A stretch of 64,000 nucleotides of DNA from Zoogloea sp041908905 (GTDB lineage Bacteria > Pseudomonadota > Gammaproteobacteria > Burkholderiales > Rhodocyclaceae): NCBI RefSeq assembly GCF_041908905.1, contig NZ_JAYREK010000005.1, positions 62,001 to 126,000 on the forward strand, read 5' to 3'. The number at the start of each line of letters is the position of its first letter. Position 1 is the first letter of the stretch. The position numbers were made by a program, and so were the translations under genes. Below, piece by piece: positions 42,934 through 50,566 of the stretch. The notes under the pieces are model-generated. The model did no database searches and had not been told where the DNA came from. It saw nothing but the letters and a program-made list of their open reading frames with translations.

Positions 42934-44385
42934 TCAATACCCCTTGAACCCCTTCAGCAGGAACACATGTACCTCCCGCCGGAAGTCCCGGTGGATGGGC
43001 ACGACGACCTTGCCGAGGGTTTCGCTGGACTCGAAGCGGGCGGCGATGTCGGGGATGGATTCGCGGCGGCTCACGTAGATCACGTCGCGGCCGGTCTTGT
43101 CATCGAGGCGGGTGACGAGTTCGTAGTGGTCGCGGGGCAGGCCGTCGGGGTTCCAGGCGGCGTATTCGCGGGGCTTGAGGCGGTAGAGGAGGTGGGCGAT
43201 GAGCTCCCGGTCGTCGGCCACCAGGATCGCCTCAGGGTGCGCGGCGGTGTACTGCCCGACGCCGTCGGCGAGGCTCTGCCAGCCGCGGGCGCGCTTGAAG
43301 GGGTCGTTCCTGGCAGTGAGCGCGGTGCCGGTGGCGCGGGCGATGTCGGGCCAGTGGTAGGCGACGGCGGCCACTACGAGGTTGAGCGCCACGCCGGCCA
43401 CCACCCAGCGCGGGTTGCGGGCCAGGAACACCGCCGGGACCAGCAGGCAGGCGCCCACGAAGATCGGCGCGGCCCAGTTGCCGTTGGCCCGCCCGGTGAG
43501 GGCCTGGGCGCTCACCAGCAGCAGCAGGGGCAGGATGAAGACCAGCAGGGTCCGGTGCGCCGGGTTGCGCCACAGCCCGCCGCTGCGGGCCAGCGCCCAG
43601 GCCAGCAGTGCCCCCAGCAGGGGGCCGAAGGACAGCCACTGGGCGCCGATGAACTCGCCCAGCTGGCCCGGGTGCCAGCCCCGCGCACCGTGCCCGACCC
43701 GGGTGATCTCGGCGGTGTGGCGGAAGGTGGGGAAGCCGTTGGTCCAGTTCCAGTAGAGGTTGGGACTGAGGATGGCCACGGCCAGCAGCACCGCCACCCA
43801 TGGCTGCGGGCGGGCCAGCCAGCGGCGGTGGCGGGCGTCGAGAACGATCAGCAGCAGCGCCGACGGCAGGAAGGCCGCCATGGTGTACTTCGACAGCAGC
43901 CCCACGCCGACCACCGCACCGCAGGCCAGCCAGTTGCTCCAGCCGTCCCGCTCCAGCGCGCGGAGCAGGAACAGCAGGGCCAGCGACCAGCACAGCAGTA
44001 GCGGCGCGTCGGTGGATACGAAGAGGCCGAGGGCCGCCACCAGGGGCATCGACATGAAGCCCAGCCCGGCCCAGAAGCCGACCCGCTCCGAATACAGCCG
44101 GGTGCCCAGCGCATAGAGTACGGCGGTGGTGGCCGGGTAGAGCAGCAGCGAGGGCAGCTTGATGGCGACGAGGCTGTTGCCGAGCAGCGCGGTGCTGGCG
44201 GCGATCAGCGCGGCGATCACCGGCGGCTTGGAGAAGTAGCCCCAGGCCAGGGCCTGGGACCAGGTCCAGTACTGGACCTCATCCACGTAGAGATCGATGC
44301 CCAGGTGCTGGATCACCCACAGCCGGTAGGCGGTGAGGATGGCCGTGATGAGGGCCAGAGTCGGAGCGAGGCTGCGCCCGGTCAC
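42934..44385 (-). CDS. ArnT-like membrane glycosyltransferase (PMT_2 superfamily), second copy
   Basis: The 483-residue start at GTG 44385 overlaps the upstream gene's stop by 4 nt; the open frame extends further only inside that gene. About 11 hydrophobic segments are present. The first periplasmic loop carries LYVDEVQYWTWSQALAWGYFSKPPV split over residues about 31-56, with the Asp-Glu pair typical of C-type transferases that use polyprenyl-phosphate sugars. A soluble C-terminal domain of about 120 residues follows. It acts in the periplasmic half of the inner membrane with the neighbouring ArnC-like enzyme. The acceptor is unknown; lipid A is one possibility. Confidence 0.88.
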   Translation of the reverse strand: MTGRSLAPTLALITAILTAYRLWVIQHLGIDLYVDEVQYWTWSQALAWGYFSKPPVIAALIAASTALLGNSLVAIKLPSLLLYPATTAVLYALGTRLYSERVGFWAGLGFMSMPLVAALGLFVSTDAPLLLCWSLALLFLLRALERDGWSNWLACGAVVGVGLLSKYTMAAFLPSALLLIVLDARHRRWLARPQPWVAVLLAVAILSPNLYWNWTNGFPTFRHTAEITRVGHGARGWHPGQLGEFIGAQWLSFGPLLGALLAWALARSGGLWRNPAHRTLLVFILPLLLLVSAQALTGRANGNWAAPIFVGACLLVPAVFLARNPRWVVAGVALNLVVAAVAYHWPDIARATGTALTARNDPFKRARGWQSLADGVGQYTAAHPEAILVADDRELIAHLLYRLKPREYAAWNPDGLPRDHYELVTRLDDKTGRDVIYVSRRESIPDIAARFESSETLGKVVVPIHRDFRREVHVFLLKGFKGY

Positions 44386-45944
44386 GGCTTCAGCCTCACC
44401 AGGGCGACACCGCCCTGGCGGAACACCATGTCGACGCTGGCGTCGGCGGGCAGGCGGTCGGTGCGGGTGAGGGCCAGCTGGCCGGGCTGCGGGTCGGCCT
44501 TGACGGTGACGGCCTGGCGGTAAACGCTGAAGCTCGGCGCGGTGGTGAAGCGCCAGAACACCACGCTCTCGCCCAACTCCCGGGCCTTGAGGCCGGCGGC
44601 CTTGACCGGGCCCTGGGCCAGCTCGCCGGCGTAGGGCACCACCACCCCGGCCAGCAGCGCGGCCTGCAGCGCGGCGGTGGCGGTGAGCTTGGCGATGGGC
44701 GTCACGCGCGGGAACAGCACGAACAGGCCCCAGGCCACCAGGCCGCCCACCGTGAGGGCGATGTAGCGGGTGTCGGCCACCTCGAGGGCGCGGCCCAGCT
44801 GGGCCCGGTAGAAGCCGTCGCCGAGGGTGCTGCGGGCGAGGGCGTCGAAGAGGTTGGGCAGCAGCGGGAACAGTACGAACAGCAGCATCGGCGCCAGCAG
44901 CTGCGGCCAGGCCCGGCGCAGGGACTGGGCCTGCAGGCCGATCAGCACGAACAGCGGCGTGCAGCCGTACAGCACGTAATGGGGCAGCTTGGTGCCCGAC
45001 AGCGAGAAGAAACCCAGCACGAAGGCGAACCACAGCCACAGGAAGCGCAGCAGCGGGTCCTTGAAGGCGCCCTTGATCCGGCCCAGGGCGCCAAAGAACA
45101 GCCCGCTCCACGGCAGCAGCAGCAAGGGCACGGCCAGCACGTAGTAGAAGGCGCTGCCGCCGTGGCCTTCCAGCGAGCCGGAGAAGCGCTGTACGTTGTG
45201 GCGCATGATGAAGCCGTCGATGAAATCCTGGCCGTGGCGGGCGTAGGCGTGGAGGTACCAGGGCGCGACGATGACCACCAGCACCACAAGGCCGAGGGGG
45301 TTGAACACCATCCGGGCCCAGCGCGCCCATTCGCCGCGGCTGGCGCAGTACAGCAGGCTCACCGCGCCGGGAACCACCAGGGCCACCGGCCCCTTGGTGA
45401 GCGCGCCCAGGCCCATCCAGAGGAAGGCCCGCAGCAGAGGGGCGCGGGCGCCGCTCTCGAGGTGGCGCCAGACGTCGAACAGGGTGAGGGCCAGCAGGCA
45501 GTTGAGCAGCGCGTCGGCGGTGGCGGCGCGGCCGATGGCGAAGGGGCCGAGGGCGGTGCTGGCGACGGCCAGGGCGATCAGCGCGGCGTCACGGCCGAAG
45601 CGCGCCCGCGCGAAATGCCAGGTGGCGTAGCTCCACACGATGGCGGCCAGCGCCGAGGGCATCCGGAAGGCCCATTCGCTCACCCCGAAGACCAGATAGC
45701 CCAGGGACTGCAGCCAGTAGATGAAGATCGGCTTGTCGAAGCGGGGCGCGCCGTTGAGGTAGGTGAACAGGAAGTCGCCCCGCTCGAACATCTCCCGGGT
45801 GGCCTCGGAGAAGGCGCCTTCGTCCACGTCGAACAGCGGCGCTCCGCCCAGGCAGAGCAGGAAGGAGAGCAGCGGCAGGGCAAGGATCAGACGGCCGAGG
45901 AGGGGGCCGATGAGCCGGCCCCCGGCGGAGGGGTGTGCAGTCAT
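44382..45944 (-). CDS. ArnT-like membrane glycosyltransferase (PMT_2 superfamily), first copy
   Basis: This 520-residue enzyme has membrane segments throughout the first 420 residues and a C-terminal periplasmic domain. Its first loop, LFDVDEGAFSEATREM (about 37-52), is the ArnT hallmark with catalytic-type acidic residues, followed by FDKPIFIYWLQ and LGALTKGPVALV. SLSGTKLPHYVLYGCTPL near 318-335 also matches ArnT. It transfers a sugar from undecaprenyl phosphate to an envelope acceptor. It is more ArnT-like than the second copy, so the two probably use different acceptors or donors. It lies 13 nt downstream of the GT2 gene. Confidence 0.9.
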   Translation of the reverse strand: MTAHPSAGGRLIGPLLGRLILALPLLSFLLCLGGAPLFDVDEGAFSEATREMFERGDFLFTYLNGAPRFDKPIFIYWLQSLGYLVFGVSEWAFRMPSALAAIVWSYATWHFARARFGRDAALIALAVASTALGPFAIGRAATADALLNCLLALTLFDVWRHLESGARAPLLRAFLWMGLGALTKGPVALVVPGAVSLLYCASRGEWARWARMVFNPLGLVVLVVIVAPWYLHAYARHGQDFIDGFIMRHNVQRFSGSLEGHGGSAFYYVLAVPLLLLPWSGLFFGALGRIKGAFKDPLLRFLWLWFAFVLGFFSLSGTKLPHYVLYGCTPLFVLIGLQAQSLRRAWPQLLAPMLLFVLFPLLPNLFDALARSTLGDGFYRAQLGRALEVADTRYIALTVGGLVAWGLFVLFPRVTPIAKLTATAALQAALLAGVVVPYAGELAQGPVKAAGLKARELGESVVFWRFTTAPSFSVYRQAVTVKADPQPGQLALTRTDRLPADASVDMVFRQGGVALVRLKP

Positions 45945-45957
45945 GGGGCGGGTGGGC

Positions 45958-47013
45958 TCAGGCAGCCTTGCCGTGCCAGCCGTCGGCGTCGTCGAGGGGC
46001 GCGCTGTCGCGGGCGACGTAGGCCTGGCTCTGGCCGGATTCGAAGTACACCCGGGTCAGGAGCTCGGCGAGCACGCCGGTGGTGACCATCTGGATGCCGG
46101 CGATCACGAAGAAGAAGCCGCCGAAGAACATCGGCCGGGTGCCGATGGAGGCGCCGGTAAAGATCTTGAGGCCGGTGAGGTAGGCCAGGATCAGCATGCC
46201 GAGCGCGCCGAGGGTGAGGCCGATGCCGCCGAAGAAGTGCCCCGGGCGGGTGCGGAAGCGCATGAAGAAGTACACGAACACCAGATCGAGGATGACCCGG
46301 AAGGTGCGCGAGATGCCGTACTTCGACTCACCGAACATGCGCGCGTGGTGGGTGACGACCTCCTGGGCGATCTTGCGCGGGGTGGTGACCGTGGCCAGCC
46401 AGGCGGGGATGAAGCGGTGCATCTCGCCATAGAGGCGCACGTTCTTGATCGCGCTGGCGCGGAAGGCCTTGAGGGAGCAGCCGTAATCCTGCAGGTGCAC
46501 GCCGGTGATGCGGGCGATCAGGCGGTTGGCGATCTTGGAGGGGATCTTGCGCAGGATCATCCCGTCCTTGCGGTTCTTGCGCCAGCCGGCGACCAGGTCG
46601 AGGTCTTCGCGGAGCAGGCGGCCGACCATGCGCGGGATGTCGATGGGGTCGTTCTGCAGGTCGCCGTCCATGGTGACGATCACGTCGCCGCGGGCGGCGT
46701 CGAGGCCGGCCTGCATCGCGGCGGTCTGCTTGAAGTTGCGCATCAGCGCCACCACGCGCACGTGGGGGCCGTAAACCAGCGCGGCCTTCTCGAGGTTGGG
46801 CACGGTGTTGTCGGAGCTGCCGTCGTCGACGATCACCACTTCCCACGGATAGGGGTAGGGGTTGAGGGCGAGGTGGATGCGCTCGAGGAGCGGCACCACG
46901 TTGTCTTCCTCGTTGTAGAGCGGGACCACCACCGACAGGCGATGGGGGGGCAGGTCAGCCGGAATCTCCGGCGTGGCCGGCGGAAGGGGGGAGAGCGGGG
47001 TGGATTCGGTCAT
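45958..47013 (-). CDS. ArnC/DPM1-like GT2 glycosyltransferase (polyprenyl-phosphate sugar synthase)
   Basis: The 351-residue start at ATG 47013 precedes a Pro-rich leader and the conserved VVVPLYNEEDNVVPLLERI. Nucleotide-binding VVIVDDGSSDNT near 60-71 and DXD-like TMDGDLQNDP near 113-122 are present. LQDYGCSLKAF and two C-terminal membrane helices (about 245-270 and 280-310) are the arrangement of ArnC and dolichol-phosphate mannose synthases. It would charge undecaprenyl phosphate with the sugar used by the two ArnT-like enzymes encoded just downstream. Confidence 0.9.
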   Translation of the reverse strand: MTESTPLSPLPPATPEIPADLPPHRLSVVVPLYNEEDNVVPLLERIHLALNPYPYPWEVVIVDDGSSDNTVPNLEKAALVYGPHVRVVALMRNFKQTAAMQAGLDAARGDVIVTMDGDLQNDPIDIPRMVGRLLREDLDLVAGWRKNRKDGMILRKIPSKIANRLIARITGVHLQDYGCSLKAFRASAIKNVRLYGEMHRFIPAWLATVTTPRKIAQEVVTHHARMFGESKYGISRTFRVILDLVFVYFFMRFRTRPGHFFGGIGLTLGALGMLILAYLTGLKIFTGASIGTRPMFFGGFFFVIAGIQMVTTGVLAELLTRVYFESGQSQAYVARDSAPLDDADGWHGKAA

Positions 47014-47018
47014 GATGG

Positions 47019-47990
47019 CTATTCGGCTGAAGATCGGGGGCGCGCCTCGGGGGCCGCGGACGGAGCGGATTGTAAGCCGGACTGGGGCGCGGCGGTCGGT
47101 TTGGGTGCCTCGCCGGCCGGGAAAAGCCAGGCGATGGCACCGGCGCTGACGGCGCAGGCGATGACGAAGAGGTGCAGCGCGAGCGCCACCTGCAACCCGG
47201 TGGCGAGGGGTACCCCGCTGGGGAGCAGGGCCGCGGCGGCACCGGCTTCGTAGGTGCCGAAGCCGGCCACGCCCTGCACCGGCAGGATGGCTGCGAGTTC
47301 GGCCCCCAGGGCGCCGGCGGCGCCGACATCGAGTCCGGCGGGGATCAGTGCCGCCAGCAGCCAGGCTTGGGCGGCCAGCTTGATCGTCCAGTTGGCGATC
47401 GTCCAGAGCCAGCCGAAGCGGGCGTGGCGCGTGCTTTCGGCAAAGGCGTCGCGCACCTTGGCGAGCTTGCCCGTGAAACCGGCCGCCTCGCCCCAGGCAT
47501 GGGGCGCCCGCGCCCAGCGCGGCAGCCACCAGGCCAGCAGCAGCACACCGGCCACCGCCGCGGCCTTGAGCAGCGGATGCACGCCGGGCCAGACGATGGC
47601 GGCCAGCGCCATCACCACGAAGGCGTCCTGCAGGCGAAACCAGAACAGCGATGCGATGGCCCGCGGCAGCGCGACGCCGAAGCTCTGGCGCAGCAGGATC
47701 GGGAAGGCCGCCTCGCCGCCCCGGAAGGGCACGACGTTGATCATCGCGTTATGTACCAGCACGATGCGCAGGCAGGTGCCGAAGCGGCCCGCCGCCTGGG
47801 CGCGGAACTCGTCGAAGACGCGCAGCGCGCGCAACAGGTAGGACGCCAGGAAGCCCGCAAAGGCGAGCCCCAGGGTGAGGCCGTCGAGGCGCCGGAACAC
47901 CTCGCCGATGCCGCGCCAGCGCCCGTCGGCGAGCAGCCAGGCGAGCAGGCCGGCGGAAACCGCGACGGCCAGGATGCGTTTGATCTTCAC
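47019..47990 (-). CDS. AglD/MprF-type membrane protein (lysylphosphatidylglycerol synthase TM region family)
   Basis: The 323-residue start at GTG 47990 overlaps the PAP2 stop by 4 nt. About eight hydrophobic segments are seen, with NAMINVVPFRGGEAAFPILL near 82-101 and LPVQGVAGFGTYEAG near 245-260, both typical of this family. Members include flippase-like halves of MprF and proteins linked to polyprenyl-lipid glycosylation such as AglD. A proline/alanine-rich soluble tail of about 30 residues ends the protein. In this operon a role in flipping or handling the lipid-linked sugar is likely. Confidence 0.85.
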   Translation of the reverse strand: MKIKRILAVAVSAGLLAWLLADGRWRGIGEVFRRLDGLTLGLAFAGFLASYLLRALRVFDEFRAQAAGRFGTCLRIVLVHNAMINVVPFRGGEAAFPILLRQSFGVALPRAIASLFWFRLQDAFVVMALAAIVWPGVHPLLKAAAVAGVLLLAWWLPRWARAPHAWGEAAGFTGKLAKVRDAFAESTRHARFGWLWTIANWTIKLAAQAWLLAALIPAGLDVGAAGALGAELAAILPVQGVAGFGTYEAGAAAALLPSGVPLATGLQVALALHLFVIACAVSAGAIAWLFPAGEAPKPTAAPQSGLQSAPSAAPEARPRSSAE

Positions 47991-48814
47991 TGGAAATCCT
48001 CCCGGCCGCGCATGAGGGCCGCCGCCGCGCCGCCGATGCCCCAGGCTGCGAGGCCGATGCGAAAGAGCCGGACGTCGGGCTGGCCGGCGTCCACGAACAA
48101 CAGGGCCATGCTGGTGGCCAGCGCCACCGTGGCCAGCACCCGCACGCCGCCCGGGCCCTCCCAGAAACGCAGCCGGGCCGACAGCCAGACGCCGGCGGCG
48201 CCGCACAGCCAGCCGCCGGCGGCGCCGGTCAGCACGTCGAGGGGCCAGTGGGCGCCCACCGCGATGCGGGAGAAGGCGAGCAGGGCGGCCAGGCCGAGCG
48301 CCAGCAGGCCGACCCGGAGGCGCCGCTCCGGGCGTGGCCAGGCCAGCACCAGGACGGCGGCCACCACGAAGACGGTGGTCGCGTGGCCCGACGGGAAGGC
48401 GTGCACATACAGTTTGTGGCCGATCAGGTTGAAGCTGTCGGCGGCCAGGAAGCCGGCGGGGCGCAGCACGTCGAAGTAGCGCTTGCCCCCTTCGCTGAAC
48501 AGCATCGCCAGCGGCGCCGCGAGGAAGGCCGAGGCGAGCCAGCGGGGCTGTGTCTTGAGGCTCGGGGCGAGCAGGGCGACCGCTCCAAGCACCGTGCCGC
48601 ACACGCTCAGCATGGCCCACAGGGCGGCCGGCAGGCCCGCGGCGGCGGCATTGAGTGTGCGGAACAGCGCGCCGTTGACACCACTCGCCCACACGGCCGC
48701 GGCGAGGCTGCCCAGCACCAGCGTCGGCGTCAGGGCCCAGCGGCGGGACGGGCCGGCCCGATCGCCCGTCGGCGGGAGGCGGGCAGGATCTTGAAGCGTT
48801 GATTGGATGGGCAA
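47987..48814 (-). CDS. PAP2-family membrane phosphatase
   Basis: This 275-residue protein has about six membrane segments. The acid-phosphatase signature is complete: KRYFDVLRP near 110-118, FPSGHATT near 140-147 and SRIAVGAHWPLDV near 185-197. Relatives dephosphorylate undecaprenyl pyrophosphate or lipid A. Here, recycling of the polyprenyl carrier for the downstream glycosyltransferases is a reasonable inference. The farthest start is TTG 48814, without a clear Shine-Dalgarno sequence, so the first 20-25 residues are uncertain. Confidence 0.85.
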   Translation of the reverse strand: MPIQSTLQDPARLPPTGDRAGPSRRWALTPTLVLGSLAAAVWASGVNGALFRTLNAAAAGLPAALWAMLSVCGTVLGAVALLAPSLKTQPRWLASAFLAAPLAMLFSEGGKRYFDVLRPAGFLAADSFNLIGHKLYVHAFPSGHATTVFVVAAVLVLAWPRPERRLRVGLLALGLAALLAFSRIAVGAHWPLDVLTGAAGGWLCGAAGVWLSARLRFWEGPGGVRVLATVALATSMALLFVDAGQPDVRLFRIGLAAWGIGGAAAALMRGREDFQ

Positions 48815-48898
48815 GGGCGCGCTGTGGCAGGAAAACCCGGCATTTTACCCGATCGCGCGGTTTCGTCGTGGCCGCGGAAAAACCGCCGCGGCTGCGCT

Positions 48899-50308
48899 TC
48901 AGGCGACCCGGTCGCCGCCGATCGCGGCGAGGTGGATGCGCCGCTTGCCGGCCTGCTTGGCCCGGTACATGGCGTCGTCGGCCGCCTTCAGGAGGCTGTC
49001 CTGGTCGTCGCCGTCGGTGGGTGCGACCACCAGCCCGATGCTGCAGCTCAGGCTGAGGGTGTGGCCCATCACCTCGAAGGGCGTGTCGAACACGCCGAGC
49101 AGACGCTCGCCCAGGAAGGTCAGGCTGTCCCGGTTGCCCACGTCCGGGAACAGGCCGATGAACTCGTCGCCGCCGACACGGGCGATCACGTCCGAGAGGC
49201 GCAGGGCCGCGCTCAGACGCTGGGCGATCTGCACGAGCAGTGCGTCGCCCACCGCGTGGCCGTAGGTGTCGTTGACCGGCTTGAAGCCGTCGAGGTCGAG
49301 GGCCGCGACACCGAGGATCACGCCGTCCTTGCGGCAGCGGGTGAGCTCCTGCTTGAAGCGGCCTTCCAGGTAGCCGCGGTTGGGCAGGCCGGTGAGCGGG
49401 TCGTGGTTGGCCAGGTGCTGCAGGCATTCGGCGGTGAGGTGGCGGGCGGTGACGTCGAGGAGCGTGAGGATGCGCAGCGGGCCGCGTTCGCTCTCGATGG
49501 TGCCGGGGATGCGCTCGATCGCCAGCGGCATGCCGTCGGGGCGCTCTCCGACCCACACGCCTTCCTTTTCGGTGAGGATGTCCTCGATGCGCTTGCCGCG
49601 CAGTTCGCGCCGCGGGCGGCCGAGCATGCGGCAGGCGGCGCGGTTGGCGTCGGCGATCTTGTCGGTGCTGCCGATGATGCAGACCCCGGCGCCGATCTGG
49701 TTCATCATCGAGCGCAGCAGCCGGCCGGAACGCTCGAGCCGCCGGGACTGGCGGAGCAGCAGCAGCCCGGCGGCGATGAAGCCGCCGGTGGTGGATACGA
49801 GGGCCAGCCCGACGAGCAGCGCGGCCAGTCGTCCGGACTCGTTGCGCTGGGCGGCGAGGTGGGCGCCGAGCTGGGCGAAGGAAGGCACCAGGCCGCGGAT
49901 CTCTTCACGGACGAGGTCGGAGCCGGGCATCGCGCCGTGGAGCCGGGTGGCGCTGCCGAGGCGCGCGATGGCGTCGGTAAGGGTCTGGCGTGCCTCGGGC
50001 GACCTGACCGGCTCCAGCTGGATGAGGGTGTTGTCGAGGGTATTGACCGGACCGCCGCGGTTGAGGCCCTCGAGGATGGATTCCAGCCACGCCAGCTGCG
50101 GCTCCGCTTCGGCGGCGACGGTGGTGGAGGTGAGGCGCCAGGCGACGCCGGAGGCCTGGTGGGTGACCGCGAGCTGGGTGGCCAGCCGGTCTTCTTCGGT
50201 GCTGTAGTCGAGGGCCGTGGCGAGGATCGCCGCCTCGAGGGCGCAGAAGACCAGGGTGATGGCCCAGAATATGCGCGACGAGAGGAGGGCGGCTCGGACG
50301 GGCTGCAT
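48899..50308 (-). CDS. Membrane-anchored PAS-GGDEF diguanylate cyclase
   Basis: The 469-residue protein has membrane helices near 14-34 and 163-184 bracketing a periplasmic helical sensor region. A PAS-like domain (about 200-305) and a GGDEF domain (about 310-460) follow. The active-site GGDEF is intact (379-383). Arg370 and Asp373 in RLSD form the RxxD inhibitory site, so product feedback is expected. It is the upstream member of the leftward envelope-glycan gene group (84 nt to PAP2). A TATAAC -10 candidate lies at 50334-50329 on the - strand. Confidence 0.93.
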   Translation of the reverse strand: MQPVRAALLSSRIFWAITLVFCALEAAILATALDYSTEEDRLATQLAVTHQASGVAWRLTSTTVAAEAEPQLAWLESILEGLNRGGPVNTLDNTLIQLEPVRSPEARQTLTDAIARLGSATRLHGAMPGSDLVREEIRGLVPSFAQLGAHLAAQRNESGRLAALLVGLALVSTTGGFIAAGLLLLRQSRRLERSGRLLRSMMNQIGAGVCIIGSTDKIADANRAACRMLGRPRRELRGKRIEDILTEKEGVWVGERPDGMPLAIERIPGTIESERGPLRILTLLDVTARHLTAECLQHLANHDPLTGLPNRGYLEGRFKQELTRCRKDGVILGVAALDLDGFKPVNDTYGHAVGDALLVQIAQRLSAALRLSDVIARVGGDEFIGLFPDVGNRDSLTFLGERLLGVFDTPFEVMGHTLSLSCSIGLVVAPTDGDDQDSLLKAADDAMYRAKQAGKRRIHLAAIGGDRVA

Positions 50309-50482
50309 CGGCGGTCGGGTGGTTCGAGGTTATAGAATGTGAATTATCGCATACATTTGTCCTAAGCCGTTCGTGTTGCGTGACCCGAAACGGGCAGTCG
50401 TCCTCCGGAGCGGGCCGGCCGGCGTCGCCGCCGCCCGTGCCGACGGATGCAATCGGAGGTCGGAGGCGGCGTGGGGCTCGGG

Positions 50483-50488
50483 TATAAT
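50483..50488 (+). promoter_or_regulatory. Candidate -10 element of purL
   Basis: A perfect TATAAT lies 79 nt before the purL ATG, in the 258-nt divergent gap with the diguanylate cyclase gene. No good -35 is present at 17 nt, which suggests a regulated or weak promoter. I see no recognisable purine operator. Confidence 0.5.
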
Positions 50489-50566
50489 CCGGGGTCTTCG
50501 ACGTGTCCGGCCGCCCGGGTTGCCAGCCCGCGCCGGGCCGCTTTCAACTTCGCGCCCATCCTTGCC

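Noticed and set aside
42644..42937. Lys/Ala/Ser-repeat peptides encoded on the - strand of the repeat array
   Set aside because: The 43-bp period shifts frame every copy. The open frames arise from the repeat itself and lack start signals.
48871..48892. GCCGCGG/CCGCGGC hairpin between the PAP2 and diguanylate cyclase genes as a terminator
   Set aside because: On the - strand it is not followed by a T tract, so it probably does not separate the two genes transcriptionally.
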